Shown: positions 1 through 4,276, counted from the stretch's first letter. The stretch is 6,676 nt of DNA from JBFKOL01 sp041628815 (GCA_041628815.1 JBFKOL010000247.1:1-6676), one strand, 5' to 3'. The notes: a model not told the origin generated them from the sequence alone. A program made the numbers and translations.

Positions 1-57
1 AATTGCCGGGCATGTTGGAACCCGGCCGTTAAAGATGTAAGCTATTATTTGCACTAA
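1..57 (+). CDS. C-terminal end of a truncated upstream gene, possibly GP88-like phage protein
   Basis: Frame 1 is open from the window edge to a TAA at 55-57 and gives the 18 residues NCRACWNPAVKDVSYYLH. The CxxCW...V.YxxH pattern looks like a structured protein end rather than random reading. From memory it resembles the C-terminus of the phage GP88 family, a protein of unknown function, but 18 residues cannot prove this. The next gene starts 11 bases after the stop, as expected in an operon. Frames 2 and 3 also stay open briefly (to 40 and 32), so the frame choice rests only on the residue pattern and the spacing. An inverted repeat, GCCGGG (5-10) with CCCGGC (21-26), lies inside this tail. 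Confidence 0.4.
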   Translation, partial: NCRACWNPAVKDVSYYLH

Positions 58-68
58 AATTTGAAGAT

Positions 69-317
69 ATGAATAACAAGAATGAAGCAAATATTATTAC
101 GGTTCTAATTATGCTAATTGTCGGCTTATTGGTTGGATCCATATTATTAATATATGGGTTCATTAAATCGATTTATTTGGGCATAGTTGAAAGAAAGCAA
201 GCGGCTGCAATTGAGCGGCAATTAATTAAAGACGAATTACAAGAACTGCGCGCAAATTGGCGCAAAGGTAAAGTAATCAATATCACTAAATTTCAAGAAT
301 TGTTAAGTAAACTATAA
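69..317 (+). CDS. Small single-span membrane protein, unknown function
   Basis: 82 residues. After a short polar N-terminus (MNNKNEAN), residues 9-32 form one strongly hydrophobic segment rich in Ile, Leu, Val and Gly, a clear transmembrane helix. The rest (about 33-82) is charged; residues 41-66 are rich in Lys, Arg, Glu and Gln with spaced Leu and Ile, compatible with an amphipathic or coiled-coil helix. There is no signal-peptidase site, so it is probably an anchored inner-membrane protein. No Shine-Dalgarno sequence precedes the ATG; the upstream bases are A/T-rich. It sits 11 bases after the preceding partial gene and 11 bases before the next one, ahead of a shared terminator. Size and topology would fit a small phage membrane protein such as a lysis accessory or superinfection factor, but no family was recognised. 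Confidence 0.65.
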   Translation: MNNKNEANIITVLIMLIVGLLVGSILLIYGFIKSIYLGIVERKQAAAIERQLIKDELQELRANWRKGKVINITKFQELLSKL

Positions 318-328
318 TCACTATAACC

Positions 329-571
329 ATGAAAAAAACCGTTAAACATTTATCATTATTTGCAGATCTACAGCAATTGAATATAAATGAATTTCGATTT
401 AGATTTTTAGGTCGTCAAATAGCAACAAACGGCGCTGAATTTTTCACTATTGAAAGTGAATTTGAAGACTACAACTATTCAAATGAAGTTGATTATTATA
501 ATGACATTGAGATATTGCTTTATTTGAAATATTTTCCTGATTCCTCAATAACTGTAAAAGTAATTAAATAG
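329..571 (+). CDS. Small acidic hypothetical protein
   Basis: 80 residues, not recognised. The N-terminus is basic (MKKTVKHLSLF); the middle (about 38-62) is acidic and rich in Tyr and Asn, with FEDYNYSNEVDYYND; the C-terminus alternates hydrophobic and polar residues (SSITVKVIK), suggesting a final beta strand. There is no membrane segment or Cys/His metal site. It is probably a small soluble protein. It starts 11 bases after the membrane-protein gene, has no Shine-Dalgarno sequence, and is the last gene before the terminator at 593-622, so the two are probably co-transcribed. Base composition is AT-rich, unlike the structural genes to the right. Confidence 0.6.
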   Translation: MKKTVKHLSLFADLQQLNINEFRFRFLGRQIATNGAEFFTIESEFEDYNYSNEVDYYNDIEILLYLKYFPDSSITVKVIK

Positions 572-583
572 ATCTTAAGATCT
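570..583. repeat. 14-bp perfect palindrome at a gene end
   Basis: AGATCTTAAGATCT equals its own reverse complement. It begins on the last base of the stop codon of the 80-residue gene and ends ten bases before the terminator stem. It could be a protein-binding site or chance in AT-rich DNA. As RNA it has no room for a hairpin loop, so it is unlikely to be part of the terminator. Confidence 0.4.
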
Positions 584-592
584 TAGAATTAC

Positions 593-622
593 AAACCCGG
601 GTTTAATATCCCGGGTTTTTTT
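593..622 (+). terminator. Intrinsic (Rho-independent) terminator
   Basis: A 9-bp perfect stem, AAACCCGGG (593-601) with CCCGGGTTT (610-618), encloses an 8-base A/T loop and runs into a T tract that ends at 622. It closes the rightward transcription unit containing the two small genes at 69-571. The stem alone could also act on leftward transcription, because an A-rich stretch precedes it, but no leftward gene is evident. Confidence 0.85.
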
Positions 623-777
623 GTGTCTATACTTTTATAGATCCTTTCTAACAGGCTAACGGATCCCGGACCGGGTTAAATACCTATAGCCCTATAATTG
701 ATCAATACAAGCTTTGTAAATGGCCGTATATAGCAGATTATTATAATAGCTTATATCAGGCATTTTAAGGTACCTAG

Positions 778-814
778 AATGAACCAAAATATTATTCTGG
801 TATTCAGGTTCATT
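778..814. repeat. 8-bp inverted repeat with inner stem
   Basis: AATGAACC (778-785) and GGTTCATT (807-814) are perfect reverse complements. Inside, after a 2x2 mismatch, AATA (788-791) pairs with TATT (801-804), leaving a 9-base loop. It could be an operator or a structured RNA. Each arm contains an ATG, one per strand, which starts a short hydrophobic reading frame (see findings). Confidence 0.4.
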
Positions 815-1038
815 TCAATAATTTGGCTTAATCTATGGCCGTTAAAATACTTAATTGTGTTATTACGATAGGCCTAAAAAGCCTGTTTTGTACTATTCAA
901 GGGAATTTTCACAAATATATAGCCAATAAATAGTATGTTTTATTTGTCCTGTTCATTTACGGACGGTCAGCGACCCGGGGTACTTTGGAAACTTTTTTTG
1001 TTTACCCATACAACCTCTGCCCCTCCAAACTCTTCTCT

Positions 1039-1052
1039 CGGAAAATTTTCCG
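1039..1052. repeat. 14-bp perfect palindrome, operator-like
   Basis: CGGAAAATTTTCCG is its own reverse complement, with an AAAATTTT core flanked by CGG/CCG. This form, an A-tract core between G/C half-sites, is typical of DNA sites bound by a dimer, and the A-tracts would add curvature. It lies in the pyrimidine-rich non-coding block upstream of the HNH-terminase genes. The binding partner is unknown. Confidence 0.5.
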
Positions 1053-1132
1053 CGTTTTGAATTTTTCCTAGGGTCCTTTCCCAATTTTTTATTCCAAACA
1101 CTTCCAATGGAAGCCCTGGAAGCTCTTTTTTA

Positions 1133-1169
1133 GGGTGAAAAGCCCCCCAAATAAGGGTAGTTTTCACCC
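1133..1169. repeat. 9-bp perfect inverted repeat with inner stem
   Basis: GGGTGAAAA (1133-1141) and TTTTCACCC (1161-1169) are perfect reverse complements separated by 19 bases. Within the spacer CCC (1146-1148) can pair with GGG (1155-1157) around a 6-base loop. No T tract follows on either strand, so it is not a terminator. The right arm overlaps the first unit of the 11-bp array, which suggests the two belong to one functional site. Confidence 0.55.
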
Positions 1170-1227
1170 CCATTTCAGTGACCAATCACCTGTGAATCAC
1201 CCCCAAATCACCCCCTAAAAACCCCCT
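1162..1227. repeat. Array of about six degenerate 11-bp units
   Basis: Cut every 11 bases from 1162, successive units begin TTTCACC, TTTCAGT, AATCACC, AATCACC, AATCACC and AAAAACC, and four of the six have CCC as their eighth to tenth bases. The exact AATCACC copies are at 1184, 1195 and 1206. The consensus is about AATCACCCCCA. The 11-bp step is close to one helical turn, so the same bases of each unit face the same side of the DNA. This is the form of an iteron or a multi-copy protein-binding site, not of a coding repeat. It lies 67 bases before the HNH start codon. Confidence 0.6.
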
Positions 1228-1235
1228 GTAGACCC
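1200..1235 (-). other. G-quadruplex motif on the minus strand
   Basis: On the plus strand C-runs lie at 1200-1204, 1211-1215, 1222-1226 and 1233-1235, so the minus strand has three G5 runs and one G3 run. All three intervening loops are exactly 6 bases, satisfying the usual G3+N1-7 rule. Part of this regularity comes from the underlying 11-bp repeat. On the plus strand the same bases could form an i-motif. Transcripts of the late genes would carry the C-rich version, so any effect would be at DNA level or on a leftward RNA. Confidence 0.5.
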
Positions 1236-1260
1236 TGGAAACGGAGAGAATGACAACTAG
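1231..1260 (+). repeat. Direct repeat, left copy, flanking the HNH gene
   Basis: GACCCTGGAAAC (1231-1242), then GGAGAG, then AATGACAACTAG (1249-1260). The same two blocks occur fused at 1642-1665, with one substitution and without the 6-base GGAGAG. Read in the HNH stop-codon frame this copy gives DPGNGENDN and TAG, against DHGNNDN and TAG at the HNH end. It is therefore a stray copy of a gene end with no gene in front of it: the frame is open only from 1219. TGACA (1251-1255) and TGTCA (1261-1265) also form a small inverted repeat around ACTAG. Confidence 0.65.
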
Positions 1261-1293
1261 TGTCAATTAATTTTTTATATTTATGACTGATAG

Positions 1294-1665
1294 ATGAGGC
1301 GCAAAATCAAGAGACGCCCCTGGGTTCCTTCTCCGCCGCCTAAATCCAGGGATCTCGAGACAGACAAATTTTACGTTTCTCCACCTTGGCGGAAGATCCG
1401 AAAAGCAATCCTACGAGACGAACCCGCATGCCGGGTATGCAAGATCTATGATCAGATTCCAAGAGTCGCTACGATCCTGGACCACTTTCGGCCCAGGAGA
1501 CTCTGGCCAGAGTTGGAGATGGCAGTCAGTAACCTGATGCCGATTTGCGATTATCACCACGCCCAGAAAACGGGGCTGGAGGCGAAGGCGCCTACCAGGG
1601 AAAAGTGGGAAAAGATTGTATTACCAAAATATAAAAAGTGCGACCATGGAAACAATGACAACTAG
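1294..1665 (+). CDS. HNH endonuclease, packaging-associated
   Basis: 123 residues. The N-terminus is very basic and Pro-rich (RRKIKRRPWVPSPPPK), suited to DNA contact. The beta-beta-alpha-metal HNH core follows: CxxC at C46/C49, LDHF with D63-H64, N80, then C85-x-x-H88 and H89 in CDYHHAQKT. H64 would be the catalytic base, N80 and H89 the other signature residues, and C46, C49, C85 and H88 a structural zinc site. In cos phages of the HK97 type an HNH protein beside the terminase genes is needed for terminase to cut the genome ends; the same role is inferred here from position. The ATG at 1294 is preceded by A/T-rich bases without a Shine-Dalgarno sequence; it overlaps the stop of a 4-codon frame (1284-1298), probably by chance. 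The 3' end overlaps the next gene and holds the right copy of a direct repeat. Unlike most family members, the second zinc pair is CxxH instead of CxxC. Confidence 0.9.
   Translation: MRRKIKRRPWVPSPPPKSRDLETDKFYVSPPWRKIRKAILRDEPACRVCKIYDQIPRVATILDHFRPRRLWPELEMAVSNLMPICDYHHAQKTGLEAKAPTREKWEKIVLPKYKKCDHGNNDN
1642..1665 (+). repeat. Direct repeat, right copy, at the HNH gene end
   Basis: GACCATGGAAAC joined directly to AATGACAACTAG. It encodes the last seven HNH residues and stop, and also contains both candidate start codons (1646 and 1655) of the next gene. It matches 1231-1260 at 23 of 24 aligned bases once a 6-base gap is allowed. The only substitution, C to A, creates the ATG at 1646. Confidence 0.65.
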
Positions 1666-1840
1666 CGGCGGGACGGCAAACGCAACCGGGACCTGGTGGT
1701 CACCCTACACCCCCGCCTACTATTATCCTATCTACCAGGATGATGGTTTCAAAGAATGGATGCGCGGATTCCTGGAAGGGAAGTCCAAGTTATCCAGAGA
1801 CGAAGTGACAATTCTTAAAGAAAAACTCGGAATGGTATGA
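1646..1840 (+). CDS. Small Tyr/Pro-rich phage protein, unknown function
   Basis: 64 residues from the ATG at 1646, or 61 from a second in-frame ATG at 1655; both overlap the HNH gene end (by 20 or 11 bases). Upstream in frame there is only a TTG at 1616, deep inside the HNH gene, which is less likely. Residues 1-17 are Thr/Gly/Ala-rich, about 17-29 carry Trp, Pro and Tyr (WWSPYTPAYYYPIY), and 32-64 look like two amphipathic helices (FKEWMRGFLEG, then LSRDEVTILKEKLGMV). Small phage proteins with a similar FxEWxxGFL...L..E....IKEKL ending are, from memory, common near phage structural and packaging genes, but I know of no assigned function. Its TGA overlaps the TerS start (ATGA at 1837-1840), suggesting coupled translation, so a packaging-related role is a guess from position. 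Confidence 0.75.
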   Translation: METMTTSGGTANATGTWWSPYTPAYYYPIYQDDGFKEWMRGFLEGKSKLSRDEVTILKEKLGMV

Positions 1841-2193
1841 AGCCTGAAAGCTATTTAACCGAAGAGGGCAAGCGGATCTTTACGATGATTGCCGAATACC
1901 TGGAACGCCAGAACCGGGGTGACGCGATCAACACCTTCGAGCTCTCGATGCTGGCCAACAGTTTTGACATGTATGCCAAGGCGGCCAAGATTGTCAAAAA
2001 GGACGGGTATCAGCAGATGAACAAGAATGGAGTGCTGTTTGTTTCGCCGAATTACACGGTGATGAAAACAGAGTACACCAACATTCTGAAGCACGCCCCC
2101 AAGTTCGGGATCAACCCGGTGGACGTGTCCAAGATCCTTCGAGGAGAACCCAAAAAGCAAGAGGACTTACTTGACGCGGTATTGAAGCGATGA
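1837..2193 (+). CDS. terS: Phage terminase small subunit, P27 family
   Basis: 118 residues, usual for the P27-type small subunit. The protein is mostly helical: an N-terminal DNA-binding region (about 1-60, with LTEEGKRIFTMIAEYL and INTFELSMLANSFDMYAKA), a beta-turn segment carrying NKNGVLFVSPNYTVMKT (about 62-78), and a C-terminal helical part (79-118) containing FGINPVDVSKI. The SPNYTVMK stretch resembles the family's typical P...V motif region. TerS recognises the packaging site on phage DNA and hands it to the large subunit. Its ATG overlaps the stop of the previous gene by ATGA, and its own TGA overlaps the TerL start in the same way (2190-2193), so all three are probably translationally coupled. 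The assignment rests on size, sequence flavour and the adjacent large subunit; the target DNA is unknown. Confidence 0.88.
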   Translation: MKPESYLTEEGKRIFTMIAEYLERQNRGDAINTFELSMLANSFDMYAKAAKIVKKDGYQQMNKNGVLFVSPNYTVMKTEYTNILKHAPKFGINPVDVSKILRGEPKKQEDLLDAVLKR

Positions 2194-3857
2194 ATCTGTA
2201 TGGATTCGCGGAAGATGTCATCAATGGTAAGTTCCTATCCGGGGAACTGATCCGCCTGGCTGCGGAACGGTTTGTCCGGGACTGGGACAACAAGAAAGAC
2301 AATGGGTGGTATTTCGACGAGAAAATTGTCGATAAGTTTATTGCCTTCACCCAGATCTGCAACCACTGGAAAGGAGGCAAAGCCGGAACGCCGATCATTC
2401 TGGAAGAATGGCAGAAGTTTTACTTCGGAAACATCCTGGGGTGGAAGAAGGAGAACGGACTTCGGCGCTTCCGCACCACCTACCAGCAAATTGCCCGCAA
2501 GAACTACAAGTCTACATCAGCGGCGCTGCTCACCCTGTTTCACATTATCGTGGAAGACGAGCCCGGGGCCCAGGCCTACATTGCTGCCAACAAAGAACAG
2601 CAGGCCACCATTGTGGTCAACGATGCCGGGCAGATTGCCCTGGGATCCCCGGCCCTGAAGGGGAAGCTCACCCACTACCAGTATAAGAGCAATATTGTCA
2701 AGCTCTACTACCCTCCCAACAAATCCAGCATTGCTCCCATCGGCCGCGACTCCCGGACCCAGGATGGATTGGACTGTAGCCTGGCGGTAATAGACGAATA
2801 TCATGAGGCGCGCTCACAAGATCTCCTAAATATCCTGGAATCTGGCCAGGGGAATAGACCATCGGCCATCACCAATATCATCACGACCAGCGGCCATAAT
2901 CACGGCGGGGTTTGTTATCAATTTCGGAATGTATGCGCCGATATTTTACGGGGGATCAAGCATGACGACAGCACCTTCGCCATGATCTTCGAGCTCGACC
3001 AGGACGACGACTGGCATGACCAATCACTCTGGATCAAAGCCAATCCCCGGATGATCGACGATCCCTTCTTCATGGAAACCTCCCTGCAAAAACGATATCA
3101 ACAGGCCATCAACGAGGGTGGCCAGAAAGAAACTGACTTTAGGTGCAAACAGTTGAACCAATGGCTGGCGGTAGCAGATGCCTTTGTATCAGATGCCGAT
3201 TGGCAGAAATGCAACATCAACCAAGTTTCCCTCTCTGACCTGAAGGATAGAGATGTTTGGATCGGACTGGACTTGTCCGCAGGAGTGGACCTTAATGCCG
3301 CCGCCATTATTTCTCCCCGGGAGAATGGTATCATCGACGCCTATTTCAAAGTCTGGATGCCAGAAGACAAATCCAAGAATACCTCCGACGGGGTCGACTA
3401 TCAGAAGTGGATCCAGGACGGACTGATCACCCCGGCCGGGGAAGATGTGATCGACCATACCCGGATTGCCAAAGATCTTATTGCCATAACCGAGACCCTG
3501 AAGGTAAGAGCCATAGATTATGATACAAGATTGGCGCATCACGGAGTTATACAAAATATTATGAATAGCGGGTTCGAATCCTGTAGACCAATCTCTCAGG
3601 GCTGTAGTACCCTGGGCGAACCCGTGAATGAGTTGGAGCGGTTGATCGTAGGTGGGCTGCTTAATCACGGCGGCAACGAAGTGGCACGATGGTGTTGCAA
3701 CAACATGACCATGTATGTGGACACGGGCGGCCTTCGAAGACCCTCCAAAACCCGAAGCAACGGAAGAATTGATGCCATGGCGGCCCTGGTCAATGCCATC
3801 GCCGGATATATGACCGACCGGGCCACCAAGGAAGAGGAAATACAAATATTTTTCTAA
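2190..3857 (+). CDS. terL: Phage terminase large subunit, Terminase_1 type (HK97-like)
   Basis: 555 residues, full length for this family. The N-terminal ATPase that drives DNA packaging has a Walker A-like motif at 102-109 (ARKNYKST) and a Walker B at 198-203 (LAVIDE) with catalytic Glu 203; TTSG near 232-235 fits the coupling motif. The C-terminal RNase H-like nuclease, which cuts concatemers, shows its three acidic positions: D361 in GLDLSAG, D443 in AIDYDT and D528 in RIDAMAAL. The motif LGEPVNELERL (475-485) and LNHGGN (491-496) are typical of the family. It works as an oligomer docked on the portal. An ATGA overlap joins it to terS; the TAA overlaps the next ATG (TAATG). One oddity: the residue before the Walker A lysine is Tyr where Gly is usual. 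A segment near 3490-3590 is locally more AT-rich than its surroundings but is unbroken. Confidence 0.96.
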   Translation: MNLYGFAEDVINGKFLSGELIRLAAERFVRDWDNKKDNGWYFDEKIVDKFIAFTQICNHWKGGKAGTPIILEEWQKFYFGNILGWKKENGLRRFRTTYQQIARKNYKSTSAALLTLFHIIVEDEPGAQAYIAANKEQQATIVVNDAGQIALGSPALKGKLTHYQYKSNIVKLYYPPNKSSIAPIGRDSRTQDGLDCSLAVIDEYHEARSQDLLNILESGQGNRPSAITNIITTSGHNHGGVCYQFRNVCADILRGIKHDDSTFAMIFELDQDDDWHDQSLWIKANPRMIDDPFFMETSLQKRYQQAINEGGQKETDFRCKQLNQWLAVADAFVSDADWQKCNINQVSLSDLKDRDVWIGLDLSAGVDLNAAAIISPRENGIIDAYFKVWMPEDKSKNTSDGVDYQKWIQDGLITPAGEDVIDHTRIAKDLIAITETLKVRAIDYDTRLAHHGVIQNIMNSGFESCRPISQGCSTLGEPVNELERLIVGGLLNHGGNEVARWCCNNMTMYVDTGGLRRPSKTRSNGRIDAMAALVNAIAGYMTDRATKEEEIQIFF

Positions 3858-4099
3858 TGAAGAAAGGAACACCCTTACAGCATGACAACATCTGCGAAGT
3901 AGTAGCAGAAAAATCCCCGGTAACGGGAGAAATCAGCCATTACATCTATTTGAATGGGCAAAAGCTGCCCCATGTGATCGGCACCATTGTACATGACCAC
4001 GTGGACGATGTGCAGTGGGCCGAGATAAGCTTGTTTGTTAAAATTAGAGCCAGTGAAAACGACGGAAGCACGATATCAAAAGATCCGGGACAGAGCTAA
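3857..4099 (+). CDS. Small hypothetical protein between terminase and portal
   Basis: 80 residues, no family recognised. The sequence reads as a small beta-rich domain: alternating residues in NICEVVAEKSPVTGEISHY, then a glycosylation-like turn YLNGQKLPHVIG and a second strand set WAEISLFVKIRASEN. There is no Cys pair, membrane segment or signal peptide, and four His residues give no clear metal motif. It starts on the last base of the TerL stop (TAATG), so it is very likely translated by reinitiation after TerL and made at the packaging stage. Its last 47 bases overlap the helix-turn-helix gene in another frame. The N-terminus PVTGEISHYIYLNGQKLPHV suggests a well-folded product rather than chance reading, but the role is unknown. 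Confidence 0.7.
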   Translation: MKKGTPLQHDNICEVVAEKSPVTGEISHYIYLNGQKLPHVIGTIVHDHVDDVQWAEISLFVKIRASENDGSTISKDPGQS

Positions 4100-4202
4100 A
4101 GAGTTGAGTGAAGTATATAAGAATAAAAACGTAATTATTAGAAAGTTACAGAAAGAGTTTGGGTACTCTCGAGCGACGATCTACCGGGGCCTGGAAAAGT
4201 AA
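4053..4202 (+). CDS. Short helix-turn-helix DNA-binding protein
   Basis: 49 residues from a GTG at 4053, ending TAA at 4200-4202. The first part (KTTEARYQKIRDRAKELSEVY) is a basic helix; the second, VIIRKLQKEFGYSRATIYRGL, is a classic helix-turn-helix: a scaffold helix, the turn at FGYS, then a recognition helix RATIYRGL. It resembles the small HTH module of resolvase and phage activator C-termini. The frame opens at 4029, so TTG at 4035 (6 residues longer) is the alternative start; there is no ATG. It overlaps the preceding gene by 47 bases, so coupling is likely. It probably binds DNA as a dimer and may act on phage transcription. The symmetrical repeats at 4207-4259 begin five bases after its stop and are natural candidate targets, though this is inference. 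Confidence 0.7.
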   Translation: MKTTEARYQKIRDRAKELSEVYKNKNVIIRKLQKEFGYSRATIYRGLEK

Positions 4203-4206
4203 AGCC

Positions 4207-4259
4207 GTCTCATTTTGAGACTACTATCCCGATCTGGGATTGACATTCCCATTTTGGGA
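4207..4259. repeat. Three consecutive small inverted repeats before the portal gene
   Basis: GTCTCA-TTT-TGAGAC (4207-4221), ATCCC-GATCT-GGGAT (4226-4240) and TCCCA-TTT-TGGGA (4247-4259). All arms are perfect (6, 5 and 5 bp) and the centres lie 19 and 20 bases apart, about two helical turns. They fill the only sizeable gap in the structural operon, between the helix-turn-helix gene and the portal start at 4277. None is followed by a T tract, so they are not standard terminators. They may be repeated operators or small RNA hairpins that control portal expression. A purine-rich GGGAGGGGAG follows at 4256-4265, too far from the ATG to be a normal ribosome-binding site. Confidence 0.6.
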
Positions 4260-4276
4260 GGGGAGCTTTACAATGT

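Larger units (their letters stand above)
572..1293. other. Long intergenic region between early-type genes and packaging genes
   Basis: No convincing gene over about 720 bases. From about 620 to 960 it is AT-rich with stops in all frames and a few weak dyads: CCCGG-A-CCGGG at 665-675, an 8-bp inverted repeat at 778-814, and AGGC/GCCT at 870-884 followed by GTTTT. From about 960 to 1260 the plus strand becomes pyrimidine-rich with many C and T runs, and the ordered elements listed separately appear. The last 33 bases before the HNH gene are A/T-rich; TATATTTA (1276-1283) is one base away from the Bacteroidota -7 consensus TAnnTTTG, but no matching -33 element is visible. The late-gene promoter presumably lies in this region, though it cannot be placed with confidence. 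Confidence 0.6.

Noticed and set aside
5..26. GCCGGG/CCCGGC hairpin at the window start as a terminator
   Set aside because: No T tract follows on either strand, and the next gene continues in the same direction after 11 bases; it most likely lies within the upstream coding sequence.
912..919. TATATTTG on the minus strand, a perfect match to the Bacteroidota -7 element TAnnTTTG
   Set aside because: No TTTG-like -33 element lies at a suitable distance and no credible leftward gene follows. A match of this length is expected by chance in AT-rich DNA.
967..1185. 72-codon minus-strand reading frame in the purine-rich strand
   Set aside because: It begins at a TTG directly after a stop, has no ribosome-binding site or neighbouring leftward gene, matches no family I know, and covers the palindrome and part of the repeat array. 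The strong strand bias of the region keeps this frame open. A weak possibility remains that it is a decayed gene.
1162..1227. CRISPR array
   Set aside because: Units are 11 bases with no unique spacers; this is a tandem binding-site type repeat. No CRISPR array is present in the window.
1284..1298. Four-codon upstream frame (ATG ACT GAT AGA TGA) overlapping the HNH start
   Set aside because: Leader peptides can control translation, but this one is too short and featureless to support beyond chance.
3571..3581. GGTTCGAATCC, identical to a tRNA T-arm core
   Set aside because: It lies inside terL in a conserved part of the protein (NSGFESC), and no acceptor, D or anticodon arms can be assembled around it at the right distances. 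It is not a tRNA, and nothing supports an attachment site.
3857..4202. A single gene split by a frameshift (the 80-residue protein and the HTH protein)
   Set aside because: Both parts end and begin sensibly and read as separate small folds; no slippery sequence is seen in the overlap. Two overlapping genes are the simpler reading.
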